From Parafrankia sp. EUN1f (GTDB taxonomy: Bacteria; Actinomycetota; Actinomycetes; Frankiales; Frankiaceae), in the NCBI RefSeq assembly GCF_000177675.1, contig NZ_ADGX01000014.1, forward strand, positions 29,301-93,300: a stretch of DNA of 64,000 bases, read 5' to 3'. Positions within the stretch are counted from its first letter, which is position 1, and each line of letters begins with the position of its first letter. Positions 19,663 to 27,687 of the stretch are shown piece by piece. Under the pieces are notes generated by a model that was not told the origin of the DNA, searched no databases, and was given only the letters and a program-made list of their open reading frames with translations. The translations under genes and the position numbers were made by a program.

Positions 19663-20535
19663 ATGCCTCATCGCAGTCTCAACGGGCTGAAGACGGCCCT
19701 TCTCCTTGGCGTGCTCTCCGCAGTGATCGTGTGGTTCGGTTCGCTGTTCGGCCAGCACGGGCTCGTCATCGCGGTCGTTCTCGCCGTCGTGATGAACGCC
19801 GTCTCCTACTTCTACTCGGACCGGATCGCATTGCGGGCGATGCGGGCCTATCCGGTCAGCCAGGTCCAGCAGCCTCGGCTGTACGCGATCGTGCAGGAAC
19901 TCGCGACCAGGGCTCGCATGCCGATGCCACGGCTGTACCTGAGCCCAACCGCCTCACCGAACGCCTTTGCCACCGGTCGCAACCCTCGCAACGCCGCGGT
20001 GTGCTGCACCGAGGGAATTCTCGAGATCATGGACGATCGTGAGCTTCGCGGCGTGCTCGGGCATGAGCTCAGCCACGTGTACAACCGCGACATCCTGATC
20101 GCCTCGGTCGCTGGCACCCTGGCGGCGATCATCGTCTACATCGCGAACATGATGCAGGTCTTCGCCTTCTTCGGCGGCGGTCGGGACGAGGACGGCCCAG
20201 GCGTGGCCGAGATGCTCGCGATCATCATTGTCGGGCCGATTGCCGCGTCAATCATTCAGCTGGCGATCAGTCGCGCCCGTGAATACCAGGCAGACGAATC
20301 CGGGGCGACGCTGACGGGTGACCCGCTCGGGCTGGCCAGCGCCCTGCGCAAGCTGGAGGCGGGGACGGCGGCGCGTCCGATGCCCGCGAACTCCCGGCTG
20401 GGCCCGGCCTCCGCCATGATGATCGCGAACCCGTTCCGCGGAGGCGGTGTGGCCAAGCTGTTCTCGACCCATCCGCCGCTGACCGAGCGAATCGCCCGGT
20501 TGGAGCAGCGCGCCCGGATGAATCCGTACCGGTAG
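19663..20535 (+). CDS. htpX: M48-family membrane zinc metalloprotease HtpX
   Basis: Membrane-embedded protease for quality control of membrane proteins. The zinc-binding HELSH motif is at residues 134-138 and the third ligand lies in REYQADESGA (about residue 207). Two N-terminal hydrophobic segments (about residues 8-45) and two more after the HELSH helix match the family topology. 290 residues, the usual length. The ATG at 19663 gives the typical MPHRSLNGLKT N-terminus, although no strong ribosome site is visible. Followed by the 6C RNA and its terminator. Confidence 0.96.
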   Translation: MPHRSLNGLKTALLLGVLSAVIVWFGSLFGQHGLVIAVVLAVVMNAVSYFYSDRIALRAMRAYPVSQVQQPRLYAIVQELATRARMPMPRLYLSPTASPNAFATGRNPRNAAVCCTEGILEIMDDRELRGVLGHELSHVYNRDILIASVAGTLAAIIVYIANMMQVFAFFGGGRDEDGPGVAEMLAIIIVGPIAASIIQLAISRAREYQADESGATLTGDPLGLASALRKLEAGTAARPMPANSRLGPASAMMIANPFRGGGVAKLFSTHPPLTERIARLEQRARMNPYR

Positions 20536-20711
20536 GGCGGCCCGGTCGGGTCCGGCCCCGACCGCGTGACCGGGGCGGGCGCGCCCGGCATGGAACGGGT
20601 ACGACGGGCGGGTGTGAGAAGCCACATGTCGGGCACATCAAGTTCACTGTGGTGAAATAGAGAGACCCGCGGAAGGCACGCTGCGCCGCGCGAATGAGAG
20701 TAGTCTCAAAG

Positions 20712-20798
20712 CTCCCAGGACAGCGGCGGAGCGTACCCCCCAGGTTCCGCCGCCTGCACCCCGCCCGAAACCCCCCATCGGGCGGGGTGCACTTTTTC
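20712..20798 (+). ncRNA. 6C RNA
   Basis: Two consecutive hairpins each display a loop with six consecutive cytosines, the defining trait of the actinobacterial 6C RNA class. Hairpin 1: stem GCGGCGGA (20723-20730) with TCCGCCGC (20746-20753), C6 at 20736-20741. Hairpin 2: stem TGCACCCCGCCCGA (20755-20768) with TCGGGCGGGGTGCA (20778-20791), C6 at 20771-20776, followed by CTTTTT, so it also acts as the intrinsic terminator. A possible -10 (TAGTCT, 20701-20706) suggests a start near 20712; the 5' end is inferred. The rest of 20536-21049 shows no gene. Confidence 0.88.
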
Positions 20799-21049
20799 TG
20801 AGGAACATCACCGGGAGCGCCCGAAGCGCTCCCGGCCCGGTCAGCCACCGGAATCCTCGCACACGCTTCTTCCCGTGCATATGCGCGTGAATTCGCCCGG
20901 TACGGGCTGTCGCGTGCGCGACTGTTGTTGACGAAACGGTGAGCCTTTTCCGTCTCCCGGCCCAGGCCAGGGACGCCGCAGGTCCGAGTCGACGACGGAA
21001 AGGCTCAATCTCCCATTCGTCGGCTGCCACCAGATGCGCGGGCCACGGT

Positions 21050-21538
21050 TCAGCGGTAGTTGACAAACTGCAGCGGGACCTCGAAGTCCTCCTCCTTGAG
21101 GAGCTGGATGACCCGCTGCAGGTCATCCCGCTTCTTGCCGGTGACGCGCAGCTGGTCGCCCTGGATCTGCGCCTGCACGCCCTTCGGCCCGTCCGCGCGG
21201 ATCTTCTTCGCGATCGCCTTGGCCTTGTCGTCCGCGATGCCCTGCTGCACGGTGACCGTCAGCCGGAACTCCTTGCCGGACTGCCGGGGCTCGCCGTACT
21301 CCAGGGACTTGAGCGAGATGCCGCGCTTCACGCACTTCTCCTGGAGGACGTCCAGGACGGCCTTCACCCGCTCCTCGCTGTTGGCCTGCAGCTGGATCGC
21401 CTCGCCGGAGAGCTCCGCGGACGCGCCGGTGTCGCGGAAGTCGAACCGGGTCTTGATCTCCTTCGCCGTCTGGTTGACCGCGTTGTCGATCTCCTGGGTG
21501 TCGACCTTGCTGACGATGTCGAAGGACGGATCTGCCAC
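21050..21538 (-). CDS. yajQ: YajQ-family nucleotide-binding protein
   Basis: Small cytosolic protein with two ferredoxin-like domains; family members bind nucleotides, and a Xanthomonas homologue binds cyclic di-GMP. 162 residues, the family length, starting [19 protein letters not shown] and ending LQFVNYR, both typical. The GTG at 21538 is preceded by AGGAGG at good distance, so I prefer it over an upstream start at 21601 that would add an Arg-rich leader. Transcribed toward the 6C RNA, divergent from tRNA-Tyr. Confidence 0.95.
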   Translation of the reverse strand: MADPSFDIVSKVDTQEIDNAVNQTAKEIKTRFDFRDTGASAELSGEAIQLQANSEERVKAVLDVLQEKCVKRGISLKSLEYGEPRQSGKEFRLTVTVQQGIADDKAKAIAKKIRADGPKGVQAQIQGDQLRVTGKKRDDLQRVIQLLKEEDFEVPLQFVNYR

Positions 21539-21665
21539 GGGCACGGACCTCCTGGGTCGAGTCGTTCGGTGCGGGCGACGGGCCCCGCGACCCGCGGGCA
21601 CGCGTCGCGGGGCCCGTCGGGGATGTACTTGGGGACCCTCCCGTCAGCATGCTCGGAGCAACCGG

Positions 21666-21671
21666 TATGCT
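21666..21671 (+). promoter_or_regulatory. Candidate -10 box for tRNA-Tyr
   Basis: TATGCT lies 10 bases before the tRNA. The same hexamer precedes tRNA-Trp (30147). No good -35 is visible. Confidence 0.45.
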
Positions 21672-21681
21672 TGCCGAGTAC

Positions 21682-21766
21682 GGCAGGTTGCCCGAGTGGC
21701 CAAAGGGAGCGGTCTGTAAAACCGTCGGCTCAGCCTACGATGGTTCGAATCCATCACCTGCCACCA
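21682..21766 (+). tRNA. tRNA-Tyr (GTA)
   Basis: Acceptor arms GGCAGGT / ACCTGCC pair fully, the anticodon loop CTGTAAA reads GTA, the variable arm is long (class II, as expected for bacterial Tyr), and the T-arm GGTTCGAATCC is canonical. CCA is encoded. Confidence 0.98.
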
Positions 21767-21793
21767 CCCCGGGCTACCCGGGGCACACTCTTT

Positions 21794-21829
21794 GACTCAG
21801 GCCCGGAGGAAACTCTCCGGGCCTGAGTC
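21794..21829 (+). terminator. Terminator-like hairpin after tRNA-Tyr
   Basis: Perfect 14-bp stem GACTCAGGCCCGGA / TCCGGGCCTGAGTC with an 8-nt loop, followed by GTT. It separates the tRNA from pyrE. Confidence 0.85.
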
Positions 21830-21906
21830 GTTCCCAGCGCCGTTCCCGCCATCAGCGAGCGGGACGAGAACGGGCGGGAGCAGGGCGAGCCGTAGAGTCG
21901 CCAGAT

Positions 21907-22443
21907 GTGGCCGACATCGACGCGCTGGCTGCCCGAGTCCGGGCGGCATCCCATCTGACCGGCACCTTCGTCCTACGGTCGGGGCGCACCAGTACGGAGT
22001 ACTTCGACAAGTACCTGTTCGAGGCTGAGCCCACGCTGCTCGCGGAGATCGCTGCCGCGATGGCGGAGCACCTCCCGGCCGGGACGGAACTTCTCGGCGG
22101 GCTCGAGCTCGGCGGCATCCCGCTGGTGACACTGCTTTCGGCGCGGACCGGCCTGCCGGCCAGGTTCGTGCGCAAGAAGGCCAAGGAGTACGGCACCCGG
22201 CAGATCGCCGAGGGCGGCGAGGTCGCGGGCCGGCGGATCGTCCTGGTCGAGGATGTCGTGACCAGCGGTGGTGCCGTGCTGGACGCCACCCGGGTGCTGC
22301 GGGAGCAGGGCGCGATCGTGGAGGACGTCCTGTGCGTCATCGATCGGCAGGAGGGCGGTCGCGAGCGGCTCGCCGAGATCGGGCTCACGCTGCGCCCCGC
22401 GCTCACCCGGGCCGACCTTGAAGCGGCGGAGCCCCGGGGGTGA
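21907..22443 (+). CDS. pyrE: Orotate phosphoribosyltransferase
   Basis: Pyrimidine synthesis enzyme joining orotate to PRPP to give OMP. The PRPP-binding motif VLVEDVVTSGGAVLDA (about residues 114-129) is intact, as is the catalytic Lys region RFVRKKAKEYGT (about residues 86-97). 178 residues, typical of actinobacterial PyrE. GTG start; the ATG two bases earlier is out of frame. Its stop overlaps the next gene's GTG. No other pyr genes are nearby. Confidence 0.95.
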   Translation: MADIDALAARVRAASHLTGTFVLRSGRTSTEYFDKYLFEAEPTLLAEIAAAMAEHLPAGTELLGGLELGGIPLVTLLSARTGLPARFVRKKAKEYGTRQIAEGGEVAGRRIVLVEDVVTSGGAVLDATRVLREQGAIVEDVLCVIDRQEGGRERLAEIGLTLRPALTRADLEAAEPRG

Positions 22444-22925
22444 CCCAGGGCGTTCCGGCCGGCGCCGGCGCCAGCGGCGGCAGCGGTCCGGGCCGGGCGC
22501 CGACGCTGTTCGTCTACGGAACGCTGCAGTTTCCCGAGGTCGTCGAGGCGCTGCTCGCGCGGCGTCCGGTCATGAGCCCGGCATCGGCCGCGGGTTGGCG
22601 GGCGGCGGAGCTGCGGAGCCAGACCTACCCGGGGCTGGTTCCCGCCGGTCCCACCGAGATCTGCGCCGGCGCCTGCCTGCACGGTCTCACCTCGGCGGAA
22701 CGCGAGCTGCTCGACCTGTTCGAGGGCGACTACTACGAGGCACGCGAGGTTTCGCTGGTGGGCGGCGAAGTCGCTGTCGCGTACCTGTGGCGGGGACCCG
22801 TGGCGCAGGTTCCGGTGCTGGCCTCGAACTGGGACGCAGGCCGGTTCGCGGCCAGGCATCTCGCCGAGTTCGTCCGGCGCTGCCAGCAGTGGCGGGCCCA
22901 GGTCGTGCCGGAGCCGCCGCGGTGA
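22440..22925 (+). CDS. AIG2/gamma-glutamylcyclotransferase-like protein
   Basis: Small protein of the GGCT-like fold. The hallmark FVYGTL loop (about residue 24) and the acidic LDLFEGDYYEAREV segment, which supplies the catalytic Glu in characterised relatives, are present. About 161 residues, with a short Gly/Ala-rich N-terminal extension. Family enzymes cleave gamma-glutamyl-amine or gamma-glutamyl-amino-acid bonds; the substrate here is unknown. Overlaps pyrE by four bases, so it is probably cotranscribed. Confidence 0.85.
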   Translation: MTQGVPAGAGASGGSGPGRAPTLFVYGTLQFPEVVEALLARRPVMSPASAAGWRAAELRSQTYPGLVPAGPTEICAGACLHGLTSAERELLDLFEGDYYEAREVSLVGGEVAVAYLWRGPVAQVPVLASNWDAGRFAARHLAEFVRRCQQWRAQVVPEPPR

Positions 22926-22950
22926 CAGGTGCCGCGGCGGCCCCGGCGGT

Positions 22951-23015
22951 CAGGACGTCGATGGCCTGGCCAGGACGTCGTGGACTACCAGGACGTCCTG
23001 GACGGTCAGGACGTC
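22951..23015 (+). repeat. CAGGACGTC repeated four times
   Basis: Copies start at 22951, 22971, 22989 and 23007, a period of 18-20 bp. The third forms the perfect palindrome CCAGGACGTCCTGG. The array touches the stop codon of the minus-strand membrane protein. Confidence 0.85.
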
Positions 23016-23763
23016 ATCGGTCGAGGCCGTCGTTCCGGGTCGGCGGTTCGTCGCCGCCTCGGTGACCGACGTCGCCCTGGGCGTTCCGGTAGCCGGTGTC
23101 CGGGCGTTCGGCTCCGAGGTGTTCGGAGGTTCCGGCGCCGGAGCGGGTGCCCGGGCCGGCCGTGGTCGGCTGGAAGAAGTCGCCGCCGCTGTCACCTGCC
23201 GCGCGGTCTCCGCCGCCGGTCGCGACGGCGCTACCTCGGGTTCGCGGACCGGCACCGCCGGAGCTACCCGCGTAGGCGCCGCTGCGGACCTGCTCCGCGG
23301 AGCCGCGCGCCAGGCCGGGCCGGTCTCCTGGGTAGGGCTGGACCGCTCCGCCTGTGCTGACCCGGCTCGGATAGGTCGCCAGAGCGTAGATCACCAGGAT
23401 GTCGAGCGCGATGATGATCACCGACCAGACCGGGAAGGCGGCGAGGAAGGCCAGCTGACCGATGGCGTTCAGCGCGGCGATCATGATTCCGACCCAGCGG
23501 GCGAGCTCGTTGCCGGCCGCGATGGCGAACGCGATGCACATCTCGACGATGCCGACCGCGATCCAGAGCCAGCCCCAGAAGGTGGTGCCGGCGTAGATCA
23601 CTCCGTTGCCGTTCGAGCTGGAGCTCAGGTTGTCCACCACCACGACGTAGTCGCGCAGGGACGCGATGCCGTAGATGAGGTTGTGGAAACCGACGATGAA
23701 CATGACGACGGCGGCGAAGATCAGCCAACCGTCCGTGCTGCGTGCCTGCCGCAGGTCTACCAT
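23014..23763 (-). CDS. DUF7144-type four-helix membrane protein
   Basis: Integral membrane protein, about 249 residues. After a short leader come four hydrophobic helices (starting WLIFAAVVMFIVGFHNLIYG), the arrangement and opening motif of the actinobacterial DUF7144 family, whose function is unknown. A Gly/Ser/Arg-rich cytoplasmic tail of about 100 residues follows, with no domain. I prefer the ATG at 23763 because GGGAGG lies just upstream; the frame is open to 23889, which would add an Arg-rich extension. Confidence 0.75.
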   Translation of the reverse strand: MVDLRQARSTDGWLIFAAVVMFIVGFHNLIYGIASLRDYVVVVDNLSSSSNGNGVIYAGTTFWGWLWIAVGIVEMCIAFAIAAGNELARWVGIMIAALNAIGQLAFLAAFPVWSVIIIALDILVIYALATYPSRVSTGGAVQPYPGDRPGLARGSAEQVRSGAYAGSSGGAGPRTRGSAVATGGGDRAAGDSGGDFFQPTTAGPGTRSGAGTSEHLGAERPDTGYRNAQGDVGHRGGDEPPTRNDGLDR

Positions 23764-23850
23764 CTGGTCCTCCCGGCTGCGCGGCAACGCTTGCTGTAGC
23801 CAGGCGGCCACCATGCGCCGCACCCGAATCAGATACCCCCGTCGGCCCAT

Positions 23851-23882
23851 GTCACTCCCCGCGTCTGTCACTCCCCGCGTCG
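23851..23882 (+). repeat. 16-bp direct tandem repeat
   Basis: Two copies of GTCACTCCCCGCGTC(T/G), upstream of the membrane protein gene. Confidence 0.9.
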
Positions 23883-24015
23883 GGTGCACTCCCGCGATCC
23901 GCGACTCGTCCCGGTCGCTCGTGTGACGTCAGATCCGCGTCGCCGGGCGTTAGCCCAACGGCCTGATCTCGGCGGAGTCGCGTAGCGCGCGACGAACTAC
24001 TGAAGCGACTTCCGG

Positions 24016-24047
24016 CGATCAGCGCAGGTAGCGATCAGCGCAGGTAG
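24016..24047 (+). repeat. 16-bp direct tandem repeat
   Basis: Two exact copies of CGATCAGCGCAGGTAG. The 430-bp interval 23764-24195 otherwise shows no gene. Confidence 0.92.
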
Positions 24048-24195
24048 TGCGAGCAGGCTCGGCATGCCGGCGACCCGGAGCGTCGAGCTGGCGGGCGAGG
24101 TCCTGGCGGGTGGTATCGAGGTCGATCGTGGCTCGCGCTAGCGTCTTGATCGCATGCCCATGGCTACACCACCGCGGAGACGGGGGAACGGGGCG

Positions 24196-24738
24196 ATGAC
24201 GGACGACGACGCCGCCGAGCTTGGGGTCTTTCCGATGGTTCCCTTCCGGTGGGACTGGCGGTCGCTGCGGGCCTTCGTGGACGACACGATCCACGAGGCG
24301 GCGTGGGCCGGCCGGGCGCCGACGTGGCGGCTGCCGCCAGCGCGGGATCCAGGCGACGAGTTCGTCCTGCAGGTGCGCCGCGCGGCGCTGCTGTTCATGC
24401 TCATGCTTCCCGGCGAGGTCCTCGGCGCGGCCGAGGAGCGGACCATCCAGGGGGCGAATGCGCACTTCAACGAGGCCTTGGTGCAGTTCCTGCTCCGCCG
24501 GGACCGGCGCGGTGACCCGCGGCGTCTGCCCCGCTGGATTGGCGGCTGGTCCGCGTGGCGGGACGCCAACTCGGTCATCGCGTTCGAGGTCGACGGCTTT
24601 GACGTCCTCGCGAACTTCGGCTCCAGGCCCGCGGCCGTGCCCGACGGCTCGCTGATCGCTGCGTCCGACGAAGGCGCAGACTCCGACTCCCTCGAGGGAC
24701 TGCCACCCTTCGCGACCATCCTGTTCGCGAGCAAGTAA
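24196..24738 (+). CDS. Probable C-terminal remnant of a GH13 alpha-glucosidase-like protein
   Basis: About 180 residues. The order of motifs resembles the last third of GH13 alpha-glucosidases: a FPMVPFRWDWRSLRAFVDD segment like the one after the catalytic loop, an APTWRLP stretch where the family has PTW-L-NHD, the RRAALLFMLMLPGEVLGAAEE helix matching R-AA-L-L-LPG--Y-Y-GEE, and an ending IAFEVDGFDVLANFGSRP like the C-terminal beta domain. The barrel with the catalytic nucleophile and acid/base is absent, and the NHD triad is lost. It is thus either a decayed fragment or a stand-alone non-catalytic protein. The ATG at 24196 follows GGGGGAACGGGGCG; ATGs at 24154 and 24160 are alternatives. Confidence 0.6.
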   Translation: MTDDDAAELGVFPMVPFRWDWRSLRAFVDDTIHEAAWAGRAPTWRLPPARDPGDEFVLQVRRAALLFMLMLPGEVLGAAEERTIQGANAHFNEALVQFLLRRDRRGDPRRLPRWIGGWSAWRDANSVIAFEVDGFDVLANFGSRPAAVPDGSLIAASDEGADSDSLEGLPPFATILFASK

Positions 24739-24768
24739 CCCGCGCGCCGAGGACGCACCACGCGCTCT

Positions 24769-24800
24769 TCTCCTATGTCTTCCGTCTCCTATGTCTTCCG
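24769..24800 (+). repeat. 16-bp direct tandem repeat
   Basis: Two exact copies of TCTCCTATGTCTTCCG between the convergent GH13-like and GH25 genes. Confidence 0.93.
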
Positions 24801-24827
24801 CCGGAGGTATCCCTCGGACTGATCGAG

Positions 24828-26486
24828 CTACTGGGGTGCCAGCGCGGCCCCCGCCGCCGCTCCTGCGGTAGAGGCCGCACCGCCCACGCCAGGTGTGGCC
24901 GGCAGCAGCACGACCGAGTTCGTCGCCGCCATCCATCGCAGCCGGCCGAACTGGAACGCGCTCTCCCGGCCGCCCGGCACCGAGTACTCGTCCGTGACCG
25001 GCAGCCCCAGGCTCGACACGGAACCGCCGAGATCCAGGTAGTGCCGCAGGATCTGGCCGTGCACCTCGTGCGCGCCGGTGGCCAGGCTCCAGTAGATCCA
25101 GCCGCCCTCGAACATCGCCTGATGCGCGCCGGGTGCCGCGGCCCACTCGACGTCGCTCAGCGGGCGTTTTAGGAAGCTGTCGGAGCCGCCGAGGGCCAGG
25201 TACTTCCGGGCCACCTCACCGTGCAGCGCCCGTGCTCCGGTCCGGACCGACCAGAAGAGCAGTCCGTTCGTGAACGGCCGCCAGCGTCCGCCGCCGCCGG
25301 CCGCGAGCTCCGTGTTGGTCGGAGCGCCCAGGGCTATCCGCATGAGACCGCCCGATGCGTACCTCCTGTCGAGCTCGGACTGGGTTCCGTCGGCGAGCGC
25401 GGCCAGGGAGGCGGGCGAGCAGCAGGCGGCGTTCATGTCGACGTTCCCGATGATGCCCGGGACGTCGCCGGACGAGCTGTACTGCCAGATCGCCCAGTTG
25501 GACCAGCCGCCGGGTAGCCACCCCGGAGTGTCCTCGTTGTTGTAGATCGCGAACCAGAACGGATAGAGGGCGAAGTCGTCCGTGTCGGCCATGTGGTCCG
25601 TCCAGAACGACCGATAGGTGTAGATGATGGGCGCGCGGCCGGTCTGGGTCTCGATCTCCTCGAGGAAGGCCCGGGTCCACGCGGCGAGCGCGACCGGGTC
25701 CAGGCCGCCGGTCGTCTCGAGGTCGAGGACGGGGGCCAGATGCCCGGCCGAGCGAGTGAGACCTGTCACAGCCAGAAAGTGCCGTGCCTGGTCGACCGCG
25801 GTGGAGATCGGGGCCGCCGGGCGGGCGTAGTGGTAGGCACCCACGGTGAGCCCCGCCAGCCCGGCCGCGTCGCGGTCCGCGGCGAAGTACGGGTTGGTGT
25901 ACTCGGTGCCCTCGGTGGCCTTCACGATCGTGAAGGCCACCCCGGAGCCCTTGACCGCGTTCCAGTCGATCGGTGCCGAGCCGGGGTGCTGCCACGAGGC
26001 GATGTCGACGCCCTTGGGCCAGGTGGGAGACGGCGCCGCGGAGGCGGTCGGTGCGGACAACGCGACCGCGGTGACGGCGACCGTCGCCGCACTGAGAACG
26101 CGCACGGAGAACCGGCGGGCGTTGCGCAGCCGCCAGGCGGCGACTGAGCGATGGATCACAGCCGGATCGTCGTCATCCTGGCCACCGGACTGGCCGGTCG
26201 CCTCCCGGCCGGTCGCTTCGCTGCCGACCTCCTCCCGGCCGACCGTCATCCTCGCGCGGGCCCTGTCCGCGGCCAGCTTCCGGTCGGCCGGTCTCGGCTG
26301 AGCCTGGAACGCGGCGTGCAGCGTCGCGTAGGACGTCCCGGGCGGGAGGGACGCTCCCGCCGGGACGTGCAGCCCACCCCACGGAACCGGCCGGCTGGCC
26401 ATCGCTCGCGGGTGCGGCCCAGCTGGGACGTCGGGTGCCGCATCCGGTGTTCGGGAGTCTCGGGGCGGACGGTGCGTGGGCGGCAT
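24828..26486 (-). CDS. Secreted GH25 (Lyz1-type) lysozyme with LGFP wall-binding repeats
   Basis: Peptidoglycan muramidase acting outside the membrane. The GH25 domain starts KGVDIASWQHPG and carries the catalytic acidic pair in APVLDLETTGG; GAYHYARP and WQYSSSGDVPG are further family marks. It is followed by about three LGFP-type repeats (LGAPTNTE, LKRPLSDVEW, LGLPVTDEY, each with an aromatic G--YWS-TGA--VHG core), which in corynebacterial/actinomycete proteins tether enzymes to the cell wall. A basic stretch and hydrophobic segment ending SAPTASAAPS is the signal peptide. The ATG at 26486 has GAGG seven bases upstream and gives a ~128-residue pre-signal extension; a GTG at 26159 would place the signal peptide at the N-terminus. 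The domain assignment is firm, the start is not. Confidence 0.88.
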   Translation of the reverse strand: MPPTHRPPRDSRTPDAAPDVPAGPHPRAMASRPVPWGGLHVPAGASLPPGTSYATLHAAFQAQPRPADRKLAADRARARMTVGREEVGSEATGREATGQSGGQDDDDPAVIHRSVAAWRLRNARRFSVRVLSAATVAVTAVALSAPTASAAPSPTWPKGVDIASWQHPGSAPIDWNAVKGSGVAFTIVKATEGTEYTNPYFAADRDAAGLAGLTVGAYHYARPAAPISTAVDQARHFLAVTGLTRSAGHLAPVLDLETTGGLDPVALAAWTRAFLEEIETQTGRAPIIYTYRSFWTDHMADTDDFALYPFWFAIYNNEDTPGWLPGGWSNWAIWQYSSSGDVPGIIGNVDMNAACCSPASLAALADGTQSELDRRYASGGLMRIALGAPTNTELAAGGGGRWRPFTNGLLFWSVRTGARALHGEVARKYLALGGSDSFLKRPLSDVEWAAAPGAHQAMFEGGWIYWSLATGAHEVHGQILRHYLDLGGSVSSLGLPVTDEYSVPGGRESAFQFGRLRWMAATNSVVLLPATPGVGGAASTAGAAAGAALAPQ

Positions 26487-26567
26487 GGGCAAACCTCGAT
26501 GCTCGGCGGCGCGGCAGCGGCTGCGGGAGCTCCCGGAAGGGCGCGTATCCGGGGGCATGGCACACGC

Positions 26568-26585
26568 TAAGCACTCGAGTGATTA
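26568..26585. promoter_or_regulatory. Palindrome upstream of the GH25 gene (operator candidate)
   Basis: TAAGCACTCGAGTGATTA has a perfect 10-bp core CACTCGAGTG and TAA/TTA outer arms, about 80 bases before the lysozyme start. AT-rich surroundings contrast with the local GC level. The remaining sequence up to tRNA-Thr (26917) shows no convincing gene. Confidence 0.45.
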
Positions 26586-26917
26586 CTTACAGCTATCGAC
26601 GTGGGAGGCGTGTCGGGCCGGCCGTCACTCGGATCCGCGCCGATGCGGCCTTGGTGGTGCTTCGTCCCTCGAGGTCGTCGCGCAGCGTCGACAACCCGGC
26701 GGTGGGTGGTCGACGGCGTCGTGACGTCCCGCAGTCGCGCGGCGGCGATCAGGGTGGCGGTCGAGGGTTGTGATCAAGGGGCGATGTTGCGGGGAGTGGG
26801 GTGTTGTGGGGTGAGTTGGCGGCCTGCCCGGCTGGCCATGTGTCGGCTCGTCAAACTGGTGGGGGCCCGCCCGCCACGAAGGCTCCGGAGTCGTGTAACG
26901 TGAGTTCCGCGAACGCG

Positions 26918-26990
26918 CCCCTTTAGCTCAGTCGGCAGAGCGTCTCCATGGTAAGGAGAAGGTCTACGGTTCGATTCCGTAAAGGGGCTC
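26918..26990 (+). tRNA. tRNA-Thr (GGT)
   Basis: Acceptor GCCCCTT pairs with AAGGGGC; the anticodon stem TCTCC/GGAGA encloses ATGGTAA, anticodon GGT. T-arm GGTTCGATTCC. CCA is not encoded. Confidence 0.97.
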
Positions 26991-27043
26991 AGGCGGTCCG
27001 GTGCCGGGTGGGATCGTGATCGGCAGTAAGTGGTACGTCCGCT

Positions 27044-27049
27044 TATACT
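27044..27049 (+). promoter_or_regulatory. Candidate -10 box for tRNA-Met
   Basis: TATACT, a near-consensus -10, lies about 35 bases before the tRNA. No consensus -35 is present. Confidence 0.5.
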
Positions 27050-27083
27050 GTCTTCGGGTCTTCGCCCGGCGGTGATCCGTCCT

Positions 27084-27160
27084 GGCGGTGTAGCTCAGTC
27101 TGGCAGAGCAAGCGGCTCATAATCGCTGTGTCGCCGGTTCAAGTCCGGCCACCGCTACCA
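27084..27160 (+). tRNA. tRNA-Met (CAT), elongator
   Basis: Acceptor GGCGGTG pairs with CACCGCT (terminal G-U), the anticodon loop CTCATAA reads CAT, the T-arm is GGTTCAAGTCC, and CCA is encoded. The paired acceptor end and lack of the three G-C initiator pairs in the anticodon stem suggest the elongator form. Confidence 0.95.
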
Positions 27161-27254
27161 TCGGGTCGCGGCACACCGTGTAACCCCCAGGGGGTCTGGT
27201 GAGTCGCGACCCCTTGGCTTGTTAAGCATTCGAGACAGGAAGAGGCCTCTCGCC

Positions 27255-27419
27255 GTGGCTGCCACCGACGTTCGTCCGAAGATCACAATGGCGTGTCAGG
27301 TGTGCAAGCACCGCAACTACATCACGCGCAAGAACCGGCGGAACGACCCCGACCGTCTCGAGCTGCGCAAGTTCTGCCCGAACTGCCGCACGCACACGGA
27401 GCACCGCGAGACCCGCTGA
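27255..27419 (+). CDS. rpmG: 50S ribosomal protein L33, zinc-binding type
   Basis: Small large-subunit protein, 54 residues from the GTG at 27255, matching actinobacterial L33 ([16 protein letters not shown] start). Two CxxC pairs (CQVC and CPNC) make it the zinc-containing form. The frame is open to 27219 but the added residues are not L33-like. It follows tRNA-Met and is closed by the terminator at 27519-27560. Confidence 0.97.
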   Translation: MAATDVRPKITMACQVCKHRNYITRKNRRNDPDRLELRKFCPNCRTHTEHRETR

Positions 27420-27518
27420 CCGATCGAGGTCGCACTCTCGCGGCAGGCGGCGGATCGTATCGCCGCTCCCGGCGCTGGCGGTGTTTCAGGTTCCGCCGGT
27501 GGCCGTAAGAGATGTTTG

Positions 27519-27560
27519 CCCGGGCGGGTCCGAAATCTCTCGGACCCGCCCGGGTTCTTT
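27519..27560 (+). terminator. Intrinsic terminator after rpmG
   Basis: Perfect 15-bp stem CCCGGGCGGGTCCGA / TCGGACCCGCCCGGG, 6-nt loop, followed by TTCTTT. Confidence 0.92.
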
Positions 27561-27687
27561 GCTGTTCTGGCCTCTGTCCAGGAGGGCACGACGCTGCGCC
27601 CGGTAGGGTCCTGAACCGGTCGGATGGACCGGCGTAGCCCGATCCGATCCCGCCGACGTCGGGCCCTCGTCGAGATCGGAGCGTGCT

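Noticed and set aside
20755..20797. Simple terminator of htpX
   Set aside because: The preceding hairpin with a second C6 loop makes the whole unit a 6C RNA; the terminator belongs to it, although it may also stop htpX transcripts.
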